The notes beneath the pieces are model-generated. The model had not been told where the DNA came from and searched no databases. It was given only the letters and a program-made list of their open reading frames with translations. 64,000 bases of DNA from Novosphingobium sp. B1 (GTDB lineage: Bacteria; Pseudomonadota; Alphaproteobacteria; Sphingomonadales; Sphingomonadaceae): contig NZ_FWXL01000014.1 in NCBI RefSeq assembly GCF_900176395.1, forward strand, positions 1 to 64,000, written 5' to 3'. Shown in pieces: positions 35,622 through 44,489 of the stretch. The position numbers and the translations under genes are program-made. Each line of letters begins with the position of its first letter. The first letter of the stretch is position 1.

Positions 35622-36686
35622 ATGAGCAAGTTTGATTTCGGCGTCTTCATTGGACGCTTTCAGCCACTGCACGTCGGCCACGAACACGTCATCACGCGCA
35701 CGCTTGAACAGGTCGAGCGACTGATCGTGCTGGTGGGATCGGCAAACGTCGCGCGCGATCCGCGCAATCCCTTCACTTATGCAGAGCGTGAGACGATGCT
35801 GCGTTCCGTCTTCCGCCACGAAGTGGCACAGGGCCGCCTGATCATCGCCCCGATCGACGATCACCATTATTCCGACACCGCGTGGGTCACGCAGGTCCAG
35901 CGCAAGGTTCGCGCCCTGGTGCTCGAGCATGGCAATGGCCATGGCTTCCAGATCCATGGGCTCACTGATTTCCGTGTCGCTCTGGCCGGCTACGGCAAGG
36001 ATGCCTCGTCCTATTATCTCAAGCTGTTTCCAGAGTGGGAGAGCCTGCAGGTTGAGAGCCAATACGGCACCTTCTCGTCGAGCGACGTACGCCAGCGCTA
36101 TTTCCAGCGCATCCCTGAAGTGCCTGCCGCCATCCTCTCTGCAGGTGTTGCGAACTTCCTGCGCGAGTTCATGCTGGGCGAGACCTTCAAGGCGCTGCTT
36201 GAGGAAGCCGAGTTTCTGGCAGCTTATCCGGCGCAGTGGGGGAGGGGGCCCTTCATCACCGCTGATGCAGTCGTCGTCCAGTCGGGCCACATCCTGCTGG
36301 TCGAACGGGGACGGGCACCGGGCAAGGGTCTGCTTGCGCTCCCGGGCGGTTTCGTCAATCCGTCCGAGCGCATTCGCGACACCGCCATCCGCGAGTTGCG
36401 CGAGGAGACCGCGATCAGCGACGGCAAGGGCCAGATCCCGCCGGCGATGCTCGCCAGCTTCATCGAGGACGCGCGCACGCGAGTGTTCGATGCGCCGAAC
36501 CGGTCCTTGCGTGGTCGTATCATCACCCACGCCTTCCTGTTCCGCCTGCCCGAACGTCGCAAGCTGTTCAGCGTGAAGGGTGGTGACGATGCGGCGCACG
36601 CGCAGTGGTACCGCTTTGGCGATCTGTCGCCTGAAATGCTGTTCGAGGACCACTGGGCCATCATCGAGGAAATGGCCGACCTTTGA
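35622..36686 (+). CDS. nadM: bifunctional nicotinamide-nucleotide adenylyltransferase/Nudix hydrolase
   Basis: 354 residues. N-terminal nucleotidyltransferase domain with GRFQPLHVGHEHVI (HxGH) and FSSSDVRQRY (the SxxxxR motif) makes NAD from nicotinamide mononucleotide and ATP. C-terminal Nudix domain (about 205-350) has an intact box GGFVNPSERIRDTAIRELRE followed by ETAI, consistent with ADP-ribose pyrophosphatase. This fusion is known in salvage operons with nadV. Start follows gggggagcc. 59 bases separate it from nadV, so they form one operon under the NrtR operator. Confidence 0.92.
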   Translation: MSKFDFGVFIGRFQPLHVGHEHVITRTLEQVERLIVLVGSANVARDPRNPFTYAERETMLRSVFRHEVAQGRLIIAPIDDHHYSDTAWVTQVQRKVRALVLEHGNGHGFQIHGLTDFRVALAGYGKDASSYYLKLFPEWESLQVESQYGTFSSSDVRQRYFQRIPEVPAAILSAGVANFLREFMLGETFKALLEEAEFLAAYPAQWGRGPFITADAVVVQSGHILLVERGRAPGKGLLALPGGFVNPSERIRDTAIRELREETAISDGKGQIPPAMLASFIEDARTRVFDAPNRSLRGRIITHAFLFRLPERRKLFSVKGGDDAAHAQWYRFGDLSPEMLFEDHWAIIEEMADL

Positions 36687-36745
36687 AGACGGAAGCGCCG
36701 CGCAGGGGAGTCCTGCACCCGGCGATAATGTGAGGAGTTCACATC

Positions 36746-38125
36746 ATGACCAACCTGATCCTGGCAACCGACAGCTACAAGCACAGCCACTTCCTGCAAT
36801 ACCCGCCCGAGACCCGCGCGATAAGCGCCTACATCGAGGCTCGGCCAAACGACTTTGCTGACGAAGTGCTGTTCATGGGCCTGCAGCCCTACCTCATGGA
36901 CTATCTCGGGCGGCCGATCACCCAGGCTGACATCGACGAGGCCGAGGCAGTCTGCACCGCGCATGGCGTGCCCTTCAATGGTAAGGGCTGGCAGATCGTG
37001 CTCGACGAACATGGCGGCTACCTGCCAATCGAGATCCGCGCTCTGCCTGAAGGCATGATCGTGCCGACCGGGGTGCCGATGGTGCAGGTCGAGACGACGG
37101 ACCCGCGTTTGCCATGGCTGGCAACCTTCATCGAGACTGCCCTGCTTCGGGCAATCTGGTATCCGACCACGGTCGCCACTCTCAGCCGCCAGTGCCGCCT
37201 GATCATCCGTGCAGGGCTCGAGAAGACCAGCGACGATGTGGAAGGCCAGCTACCATTCAAGCTGCACGACTTCGGTGCCCGCGGCACCAGCAGCGGCGAG
37301 AGTGCAGGCCTTGGCGGCATGGCCCACCTTGTCAACTTCATGGGCACTGACACCATGGAAGCGCTGATTTCGGCCCGTCACTACTACGGCGCGGACATGG
37401 CCGGCTTCTCGATCCCGGCGGCCGAGCACAGCACAATGACCAGCTGGGGGCGCGAGCGCGAGGAAGCTGCCTATGCCAACATGCTCGATGCGTTCGAGGG
37501 TGAGGGCAAGATCGTTGCCGTCGTTTCGGACAGCTATGATCTTGATGCGGCGCTGACCGGCATCTGGGGCGGAAGCCTGCGCGACAAGGTGTTGGCTCGG
37601 AAGGGCACGCTGGTAGTGCGGCCCGACAGCGGTGATCCGGTGGAAACCCCGGTGCGGGCGGTCAAGACCCTGTGGGAAGCCTTCGGCGGTACCGTCAACA
37701 CCAAGGGCTATGGTGTGCTCGATCCCCACGTCCGTGTAATCCAGGGGGATGGCATGACGCCTGCCACGATTGCCCGTCTGATCGACCGGTTGATCGAGGA
37801 AGGCTTCGCCATCGATAACATCGCCTTCGGCATGGGCGGTGGCCTGCTCCAGCAGGTCAATCGCGATACCTTGCGCTTTGCGATGAAGGCCAACGCCATG
37901 CGCGATGCCGCCGGGGTATGGCGCGGCGTGGCCAAGGCTCCTGCCACCGACCCCGGCAAGAGCAGCAAGGCGGGAAGGCAGGCTGTGGTGCTGGAGAACG
38001 GCGGCATGGTGGCGCGGCGGATGCATGACGTGGCCGATGCCGATAACTTGCTCCGCCCGGTCTGGCGCAACGGGACCATGCTGGTGCGCCACAGCTTTGA
38101 CGAATTGAGGAGCCGAGGAGCGTAA
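36746..38125 (+). CDS. nadV: nicotinamide phosphoribosyltransferase
   Basis: 459 residues. Family signatures: DSYKHSHFLQYP near the start, HDFGARGTSSGESAGLGGMA, GFSIPAAEHSTMTSWG, VSDSYDL, RPDSGDP and GMGGGLLQQVNRDTLRFAMK. Converts nicotinamide and PRPP to nicotinamide mononucleotide, which NadM then adenylates. Ribosome site gaggagtt precedes the start. Together with nadM it gives a two-step salvage route from nicotinamide to NAD. Confidence 0.95.
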   Translation: MTNLILATDSYKHSHFLQYPPETRAISAYIEARPNDFADEVLFMGLQPYLMDYLGRPITQADIDEAEAVCTAHGVPFNGKGWQIVLDEHGGYLPIEIRALPEGMIVPTGVPMVQVETTDPRLPWLATFIETALLRAIWYPTTVATLSRQCRLIIRAGLEKTSDDVEGQLPFKLHDFGARGTSSGESAGLGGMAHLVNFMGTDTMEALISARHYYGADMAGFSIPAAEHSTMTSWGREREEAAYANMLDAFEGEGKIVAVVSDSYDLDAALTGIWGGSLRDKVLARKGTLVVRPDSGDPVETPVRAVKTLWEAFGGTVNTKGYGVLDPHVRVIQGDGMTPATIARLIDRLIEEGFAIDNIAFGMGGGLLQQVNRDTLRFAMKANAMRDAAGVWRGVAKAPATDPGKSSKAGRQAVVLENGGMVARRMHDVADADNLLRPVWRNGTMLVRHSFDELRSRGA

Positions 38126-38950
38126 ACTGTTGGATACGGCAGGAGTGCGGCAATCGGAATGTACCCGCGAGGTTAGCAGGCAAGGCACTACGGTGCCCAC
38201 GTATTCGCTAATCCTGCTGTCCGGGTCCTGAGAACCTGACGCGCAGGAGCGGCGAAGGCTTCACGCAACGTAGTCCATCCTCGACCGGATTTGAACAACG
38301 CGTAACTGGCAGTCGCAGATTACGAACATGTTGCTTCAAAACCGTGTCGGTTGCCAGATTTCCAGAGGGGACCCGCCATTGGGTATGTCTATCGTGGGTG
38401 GGTGCGCAGACCGTCAATTCGTTGGTCGGTTGGCAGTGCGGCTTAGAGCTCCGAACAGCTTCATGAGGGAGCCGGAAATCAAGAGGAGCGGCATTGACCG
38501 TCAGGGATTCAATAGAGAATGCCGCGATGGTTAGGAAGGCCAGCATTTAAGAACCCTTTCCTTTTCGCAAAGTACCGACGTTTTGATTAGTCTGGCGGCG
38601 CTGCATCGATTGCAGCAGGCCGCCAGTGACCCAGGGCCCTCGGTCGACCGCTTCCGGAAGCGGGCCAGATCAGGCCATGGCGTGCTGCGCGCCTGAAACT
38701 TGGCAGACTAGCGTGCAGCGCGTTCAAACTGTTTGGGGGCGGCTCTTAGAAGCGGGGCGGCCGCCCCCAGCAAGGACATAATGGCAGTTGATGGCGCTTC
38801 AGCGGGGGCTCCTTGAACAAGCGACCTTCAACAAAGCCATTTGCGGGGACATCCTCTCTTTCCTTGCCTGACCAGTCTGCAACACTGAAACTATTGCGTC
38901 CAATCGAAAGATAACGCACTTTTCAATCGAAATCGTCTATCGGGTGAAAA
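38126..38950. other. gene-poor segment downstream of nadV
   Basis: No supported gene. A GC-rich inverted repeat (GGGGGCGGC near 38734 with GGCCGCCCCC near 38761) without a T run could act as a weak terminator. The last 60 bases are AT-rich and should hold the promoter of the LysR gene. Confidence 0.4.
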
Positions 38951-39856
38951 GTGCCAACACTTCGCCAGCTTGAATATTTCGTGGCTGTTGCTGAACAGCG
39001 TCATTTCGGCCGAGCGGCGCAGGACTGCAACATTTCGCAACCGACGTTAAGTCATCAGATACGAGCGTTGGAAGATCGCCTTGGTGCGACTCTAATTGAT
39101 CGTACGACTTCAAATGCTGAGCTGACACCAATCGGCCGAGAGGTTTACGAGCGGGCAAGGAAAGTCTTGATGGGCGTGCGCGACATTCGTGCGCTGACCG
39201 CTAGGTCCGCCAAGCAGTTTTCAGGTATCGTCCGCTTCGGCATTACACCGACATTGGGGCCTTACCTCATGCCTGCGCTTATTGGTGCTTTAAAAGTCGA
39301 CCTTCCGGAACTGCGATTTTACATTCGAGAGGGCATTCCTGCAGAGCAGGCCAAAGATTTATCGTTGGGGCGGCTCGATCTCGTGGTCGGTCCAGGACCA
39401 ATGGCGGGTGAAAACCTAGAGGTAATGCATCTCTTTGACGAACCTATGAGTATCGTGGCGTCGCCAAACCACCATTTAGCAGATGCAGGTCAAGTTACCC
39501 GTGCCGATCTTGCTGGAGAGCGCTTTTTGACGCTCGACCCGCGTCATCACTATCATCAACTCGTCGGCCAGGCATGCGCCGAGTTAGGTGCTGAAATTCT
39601 GCTCGATTATGAGGGTACGAGCCTCGATAGCGTACACCATATGGCAGGTAGCGGTGTGGGGCTCGCAATTCTGCCTGAACTGTATCTTCGCTCTGAGGTG
39701 GGCGGTGATGCGCTTGTGGTTCGTTTACCCATCGACGAATGGCAATGCAGCCGGACAATTGTTGCAGCGTGGCGCGCTGATTCTGCAAATGCGGGGGACT
39801 ATCGAGCTTTGTCCTATCAAATAAAAGATAAAGCCGAGCGGCTGCTTTCTTACTAG
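38951..39856 (+). CDS. OxyR-like LysR regulator lacking the peroxidatic Cys
   Basis: 301 residues from a GTG at 38951. N-terminal winged helix TLRQLEYFVAVAEQRHFGRA and DCNISQPTLSHQIRALEDRL; effector domain with ITPTLGPYLMPALIG and SLDSVHHMAGSGVGLAILPE, closest to the OxyR branch. In the segment where OxyR has Cys199 and Cys208 this protein reads DPRHHYHQLVGQACAELG: the first Cys is replaced by His, the second is kept. A standard peroxide disulfide switch is therefore unlikely. It stands alone with no obvious divergent target. Ligand unknown. Confidence 0.85.
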   Translation: MPTLRQLEYFVAVAEQRHFGRAAQDCNISQPTLSHQIRALEDRLGATLIDRTTSNAELTPIGREVYERARKVLMGVRDIRALTARSAKQFSGIVRFGITPTLGPYLMPALIGALKVDLPELRFYIREGIPAEQAKDLSLGRLDLVVGPGPMAGENLEVMHLFDEPMSIVASPNHHLADAGQVTRADLAGERFLTLDPRHHYHQLVGQACAELGAEILLDYEGTSLDSVHHMAGSGVGLAILPELYLRSEVGGDALVVRLPIDEWQCSRTIVAAWRADSANAGDYRALSYQIKDKAERLLSY

Positions 39857-40710
39857 ACAGCGTCTTGCAAGCCTCTGAGGCCGTTAGGACTGCACTCGGC
39901 GTTTTGGCTCAAACCGGGATTCGACCGATGGACTTGCGGCCGCCCACTATTGCTGCGGCGCTGAGCCAAGGCCTGTTTAACTTACCCAATTTCGCAAAAC
40001 CTTCTGAGTCATGCGCCATGAACTGGCTGCGTACATCGAAAATAGCTTTCGCGTCATTAAGTTAATCAAAGCCTTAAGATGGTGCCATCAAAGCTTCATG
40101 CACTACCACAATGAAAATATTATAATCTTTGAACTCTGCATTGAGTTAGCCATCCGCAGCTTAAGTCTCTTGCTCGATTGTTGGTTCAGTGGGCGCTGTG
40201 ATGAGGGGGCCATGGATTGAATTTGTAATATTCTGGTGGGTATTGGCTGTCTTGGCCTGATCTATCTCGGCTCATGCGCAATGGTCGGTGCGGGTACCGT
40301 GGTCGTAGCCTCAAAAAACAATTCTGCCGTCTTCGAGACTCCTCACCGATCCTAATCGCATCGGCATTTCGTCAGTGTGAGCAGCATGCTCAAATGGTCG
40401 TATGGCAAAAGTCTGATGGGCAGCTCGCCGAGGCAGTGATGACTGGCGTAATTGGCTTGCACGAATACGGAGCGGTCTGTGCCGGAGTCATTCAGCTCCG
40501 CTGGGAGTTAGACGTAACCAACAACCATGTTGGCTTGGTGCTAGCGCTTTCCATTCCATTCTAGGGTTCCGTTCCGCTGGCAATTCGACGATTTGCGGCT
40601 GCGGCCTTCGCCCCTTAGGAGCAGAGCAACCGTTTGCCAATCATTCTCCAGTTTCAGCGCAGCATCTCTTACGACAGCAAGTTTCAATTTGGCAGGAGGT
40701 GTTGAAAAGA
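39857..40710. other. gene-poor segment upstream of the toxin-antitoxin pair
   Basis: Short frames such as 40394-40564 (MVVWQKSDGQLAEAVMTGVI) show some protein character but no ribosome site. I cannot support a gene. Confidence 0.35.
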
Positions 40711-40739
40711 ATGGCAACATCTCGCTGATATGTTGCCAT
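40711..40739. promoter_or_regulatory. operator of the DUF2384/RES toxin-antitoxin pair
   Basis: ATGGCAACAT (40711-40720) and ATGTTGCCAT (40730-40739) are exact 10-base inverted arms with a 9-base spacer, 41 bases above the antitoxin start. This is the expected place for autoregulation by antitoxin or complex. Confidence 0.75.
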
Positions 40740-40780
40740 CTGGCATTAAATCGCATATATGTGTGTTATGGAGAAATGCC

Positions 40781-41194
40781 ATGCTGGCTTTGCAACCCGT
40801 TGATACTGCCGTTACCGCCTTCCGTCCTGATCCGATTACGCAGGATGAAGCTGCTGCCATGTTCAGGGCAGTCCTCAACCTGTTCAGCAAATGGAAACTG
40901 ACCGACGAGCAGTCTGCAACGCTGCTCGATATGCCGCTGCGCTCTTTCCGTCGCTGGAAGGCAGATGGCCCGGGGCGCATCTCCCGTGATGGGCGTGCAA
41001 GATTGTCTAACCTCATGGGCATCCACAAGGCGCTCCGCATAATCTTCTCGGAGGTAACGCGGGGTTATGCCTGGATTAGGGCGGCAAATGACGCGTTCAG
41101 TGGGGCCAGTGCGCTCGATGTGATGCTTGGAGGTGAACTCACCGATATCTTTCGAGTGCGTCGCTATCTTGACGCTGAGCGTGGTGGCTGGTGA
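40781..41194 (+). CDS. DUF2384 Xre-type antitoxin
   Basis: 137 residues from the ATG at 40781 (ggag upstream). The N-terminal DNA-binding helices (FSKWKLTDEQSATLLDMPLR, then SFRRWKADGPG) and the C-terminal toxin-binding part (FSGASALDVMLGGELTDIFR) are both present. Neutralises the RES toxin encoded downstream, with which it shares a four-base GTGA overlap. Probably binds the inverted repeat at 40711-40739. Confidence 0.88.
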   Translation: MLALQPVDTAVTAFRPDPITQDEAAAMFRAVLNLFSKWKLTDEQSATLLDMPLRSFRRWKADGPGRISRDGRARLSNLMGIHKALRIIFSEVTRGYAWIRAANDAFSGASALDVMLGGELTDIFRVRRYLDAERGGW

Positions 41195-41925
41195 ACGAAT
41201 TAGCGGACATCCCCATATCTCGAATTGGGTGGAAAGGAGCTGTCAGGATTATCCGCAGTGTCTTTCCGCCGATTGACCTGTTTGAAGACATTGCTGATCC
41301 AGCTGATTGGCCGCTGCTGATTTCCGCAGAGCAGAAGACCAATCCCCGCATCATGGCAGCGATTGGCAATCTTGATCTCGTTCCAGTTGACCGGCGTGTC
41401 GGGGGCATTGGGGCCTCCTACCTCATGGCACCATTTACACACGTCAGCATCGACCGACCGAGCCGCTTTACTGATGGCAGCTATGGCGTGCTTTACGTCG
41501 GCGACCGCTTTGAAACTTCATTGTTTGAGACAATCCACCATCACAGTAGATTTATGGCTCGTACGAAGGAGCAACCTGGATGGACGTCGCAGTTCCGGGA
41601 GATCATGATGGCGGTCGATGCAGACTTGCACGACATCAGATCGGCTGCGGTCGAACAATCCTCTATGCTGGAGCCTGACGACTACGCAGCATCTCAAGCT
41701 CTCGCTGCAAGTCTCCGGCGTAGGAAATCCGAGGGCATCGTTTACATGAGCGTCCGGAATCCTGGCGGGGAGTGTGCCGCACTCTTTTACCCGGACTGCG
41801 CTTCCGATCCGTTGCAGGGGCGACACCTTGACTATCACTGGGATGGCCAGCGGGTTGATCTTATCCGCGATGCCGGTTCTGGAGATGTGTTCCGCATCGT
41901 CGATGTCGCGCCTGGTCCAATCTGA
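41191..41925 (+). CDS. RES-domain toxin (NAD-degrading)
   Basis: 244 residues from a GTG at 41191. RES family residues: Arg in VRIIRSVFPP-type opening, RFTDGSYGVLYVG with the conserved Arg/Tyr, Glu in ETSLFETIHHHSRF and Ser in YMSVRNPGGECAALF. RES toxins of Xre/RES modules break down NAD, by phosphorolysis or hydrolysis, and halt growth. Translation is coupled to the antitoxin. The chromosome carries an NAD salvage regulon only 2.7 kb upstream; whether the two are functionally linked is open. All catalytic positions appear intact. Confidence 0.88.
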   Translation: MNELADIPISRIGWKGAVRIIRSVFPPIDLFEDIADPADWPLLISAEQKTNPRIMAAIGNLDLVPVDRRVGGIGASYLMAPFTHVSIDRPSRFTDGSYGVLYVGDRFETSLFETIHHHSRFMARTKEQPGWTSQFREIMMAVDADLHDIRSAAVEQSSMLEPDDYAASQALAASLRRRKSEGIVYMSVRNPGGECAALFYPDCASDPLQGRHLDYHWDGQRVDLIRDAGSGDVFRIVDVAPGPI

Positions 41926-42329
41926 TCGTATTGGGGATCATACCTCGTAGTTTAGGCTCTGTGGAGTTGCGAGCACATAAGATCCCGCCAAAATCCAGGA
42001 GCCGATGGCGCTCTCACGCCTTGGGACATAGTAACTCGAGGCCGAGCGCAAACGCGGCCGCATCCACACATGCATCGGCAACTGCTTGAGGGTAGAGCGC
42101 GCACCGCGATATCAGGACAGCACGTGTCGCGGCAGGAAATGGGCAGGATCGATCAAGCTACGATTGAACGGATCTGGGTCAAAAGACATGCCGGCCATCC
42201 CAAAAACGAACGGGCGGTTCAACTGGTCAGCGACGCCGCGCTTGCTCCGGAATAGAGCCTCAACATGGAAACGTCAGAATTTTTGCAACCGGAACAGGTC
42301 GTAAACTGTGCCGATGTATCAATCCGGAC
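41926..42329. other. gap with an RNase HI remnant
   Basis: Apart from the RNase HI-like remnant at 42139-42255 nothing is recognisable. Confidence 0.4.
42139..42255 (+). pseudogene. RNase HI C-terminal remnant
   Basis: Plus-strand frame MGRIDQATIERIWVKRHAGH continues PKNERAVQLVSDAAL before a stop. WVKxHAGHPxNERADxLA is the conserved last segment of RNase HI, with His in the flexible loop; here the usual ADELA Asp is changed to Val-Gln (NERAVQL), removing the last catalytic Asp. The first three quarters of the enzyme are missing. Confidence 0.6.
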
Positions 42330-43106
42330 ATGTCATCAGTGCGGCTCATGTTTGCCGGCTTTGCCATCATGGCAGGGATCACTTGGCTCGAACGCCTCCG
42401 TAACCCCGGGCCAAGCGACTGGGTTCGCAACCTGCAGGCCTATGCCCTCGATTTCGGCATCTCCTATTTCGTCCACGTCTACTGGCCGAAGTGGATGGGC
42501 GGATCGCTGCTCGATGCCGCCGCGATGCCCTATTGGCTGGCCCTCGCGCTGGTTTTCGTCACGCGCGACTTCACCGAATGGCTATTCCACATTGCCCAGC
42601 ACCGTCTGCCATGGCTCTGGGCCATGCATTCGCTGCACCATTCCGACACGGAGATGACCGCTCTCACCACCAACCGCCACTTCTGTGGAGACCGGCTGAT
42701 CAAGGCGCTGACAATCTGGCCGCTGGCGACGATGATCATCAATCCGACCTCGTCGATGTTCGTGATCTACGCTGCGTTCTCGCTCTATCACTACTTCGTG
42801 CATGCCAGCCTGAAGGTGGACTTTGGGAAGTGGTCATGGCTGCTCAACAGCCCGGCCTATCACCGCCGCCACCATTCGCGCCTACCAGAGCATTACGATA
42901 CCAATTTCGCCACACTGTTCCCGGTTTTCGACGTCATTGCAGGCACCTACCGCCGCCCTGACGGCTGGCCACCGTGCGGGCTGGACGAGGCACCGCGCAG
43001 CTTTGCCGACCTCCTCGACTGGCCGGTCCGCGCGCCCTTGCGGCGCTGGCTGGCCAAAGTGACAGGCAAAACTGCCGAAATACCCGCAGCTAATGCCGAG
43101 GCCTGA
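42330..43106 (+). CDS. sterol desaturase/fatty acid hydroxylase family membrane protein
   Basis: 258 residues with four to five hydrophobic segments. The di-iron His clusters are intact: FHIAQH, HSLHH and, after the third membrane pair, YHRRHH with an upstream YHYFVH. These define the FA_hydroxylase superfamily, which oxidises lipid or carotenoid chains. A second ATG (MFAGFAIM) seven codons in is possible. Remnants of unrelated genes lie on both sides, so it sits in a decayed or re-arranged patch. Substrate unknown. Confidence 0.85.
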   Translation: MSSVRLMFAGFAIMAGITWLERLRNPGPSDWVRNLQAYALDFGISYFVHVYWPKWMGGSLLDAAAMPYWLALALVFVTRDFTEWLFHIAQHRLPWLWAMHSLHHSDTEMTALTTNRHFCGDRLIKALTIWPLATMIINPTSSMFVIYAAFSLYHYFVHASLKVDFGKWSWLLNSPAYHRRHHSRLPEHYDTNFATLFPVFDVIAGTYRRPDGWPPCGLDEAPRSFADLLDWPVRAPLRRWLAKVTGKTAEIPAANAEA

Positions 43107-43113
43107 GGTCTGT

Positions 43114-43372
43114 TCATTCCCCCAAAAAGGCGAAGATACCGGCGCTTTGCGCAATTGCCTTGTCGGTCGGCTTGCCGAACCCATGGCTTCCCCGCGTTTC
43201 CACCCGGATCAGATGCGGCTACGGCCTAACGTCTGCCGCCTGTAGCGCTGCCGTGTACTTAAACGAGTGGCCCGGAACGACCCGGTCAGCCGTATCTGCA
43301 CTGGTGACGAGGATCGATGGGTAAGGCGTTCCGCTGCGGATGTTGTGATAAGGAAAACGGGGTTCTCCGAAG
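43114..43372 (-). pseudogene. prolyl oligopeptidase (S9A) C-terminal remnant
   Basis: The minus strand reads FPYHNIRSGTPYPSILVTSA, DTADRVVPGHSFKYTAALQA then, after an in-frame TAG, PHLIRVETRGSHGFGKPTDK and a stop. This is the end of prolyl endopeptidases, including the catalytic Asp region (DDRVVPGHSFKY) and the catalytic His loop (THGAGKPT; here SHGFGKPT). A nonsense codon and loss of everything upstream make it non-functional. Confidence 0.75.
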
Positions 43373-43499
43373 TATCAGGTCGGTGGCCAAGCGGCCTTAA
43401 CCGATCCGGTTTCTCGCAACGCGGCCGTCAGGCCGCGAGGAACGTTTCGGCAGCACGCCTTGCCGCAATCGGCTACGTTAGGCTGCCCGAGGGGCTGAA

Positions 43500-43850
43500 C
43501 CCCTCAGTGGACAATCCTCATTCGAGGATGACCCGCGCTGCAGGTCAAGGACGCAGGCACAGGTGTGCCGACGTTGGCTGAGCGGCTTGGGCACCGATGC
43601 GCGACAGCCGCTGCAGGTCTGGCTAGTGCCCAAACGCCTTGACTGCGATCAATGTGCTACCGGTTTTCACAGCTTTGTAGCGCAGATAGGTAATGAACTT
43701 GTCGATCCCGGCATCAAGGATCGCGCAGTTGAGGCCAGCCCTGGCGGCTACCTTAGTGCCTGGCTCCCCGATAGTACTGACGTCTGAACGCGTCGTGTTG
43801 TGTAGCTGCAGCTTCTCGACGACGATCACAGCCGTGATTACAACATTCAT
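43500..43850 (-). pseudogene. TnpB (IS200/IS605-type) C-terminal remnant
   Basis: Minus-strand text VVITAVIVVEKLQLHNTTRS, KVAARAGLNCAILDAGIDKF and ITYLRYKAVKTGSTLIAVKA, then after a frameshift SQTCSGCRASVPKPLSQRRH and TCACVLDLQRGSSSNE, follows the order of a TnpB C-terminus: VxVEDLxL, AGLNRxILDxGWxxFxxxLxYKA and the CxxC...CxC zinc finger. The shift and altered residues show it is dead. Confidence 0.6.
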
Positions 43851-43972
43851 ATCGATCGGAAGGGGTGTGCAGTTGGACGGATCGCAGCGAATTTACGCAT
43901 AAATCCCATTGGGAAACCCAAGGTTCATACTGCCGTTGTATTTTCAAGAAAGGTCGCAATCGGAGAGAACTT

Positions 43973-44068
43973 ATGGAAAGCAAGGTCGTGCGTGGCATGA
44001 TAATCGCCGCTCCGCCGGCAATCCTCATGTGGTTGGCGTTAGCCGAAGTTGTCCATTTGGTCGGCTGA
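43973..44068 (+). CDS. 31-residue single-pass membrane protein
   Basis: ATG at 43973 with ggagagaa four bases upstream encodes MESKVVRGMIIAAPPAILMW then LALAEVVHLVG. A charged N-terminus followed by about 24 hydrophobic residues is a plain transmembrane helix. A perfect 11-bp hairpin begins 15 bases past the stop. The ribosome site, length and hairpin make a compact gene-like unit. No family recognised. Confidence 0.5.
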   Translation: MESKVVRGMIIAAPPAILMWLALAEVVHLVG

Positions 44069-44083
44069 TCGGCTGTTCGAAAT

Positions 44084-44116
44084 AGCCCGGTCAGCAAAAG
44101 GGTGACTGACCGGGCT
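44084..44116 (+). terminator. hairpin after the 31-residue gene
   Basis: AGCCCGGTCAG (44084-44094) pairs perfectly with CTGACCGGGCT (44106-44116). There is no T run, so the terminator role is likely but not certain. Confidence 0.5.
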
Positions 44117-44489
44117 TAGAGGCACTGCACTGGCAACGTGTGAGCTGCCGGCAGAAAGCGTACGCAGGTCATCGGCATTAGCAACGCCTTTGTTGACTGG
44201 AGGCTATTGCCCCTGCAGTTGATCTCTCGTCGAAGGGTCTTTGGCCAAAACTTTGACCTGGAAATGGCAGCAGTGTGGATGAATCCCGGCCGATCACCAA
44301 ACTCTGCGCGCGCAATGCATCGCAACTCCCAACACACTAGAGCTTACACTTCGCGAGCCAGTGCTGGTTTGCTGATCCATAACGTCAGTGGCAAAATGGC
44401 TAGAGAGCCAATGACAAAGGGGATCGGAAGCACCGATCCCCAAAGTCTGCAGAAAGCTGTTGCGTTAGATCTCCAGTGAAGATCAACGT
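44117..44489. other. intergenic, no gene seen
   Basis: Nothing supported on either strand. Confidence 0.4.

Noticed and set aside
35601..36653. A 350-codon minus-strand frame over nadM
   Set aside because: Antisense to a clearly recognised enzyme, with no motif of its own.
37250..38200. A 316-codon minus-strand frame over nadV
   Set aside because: Antisense shadow of the nicotinamide phosphoribosyltransferase gene.
38733..38770. GC-rich inverted repeat downstream of nadV as an intrinsic terminator
   Set aside because: No T run on either strand and 600 bases from the nadV stop; mentioned only as a possible weak structure.
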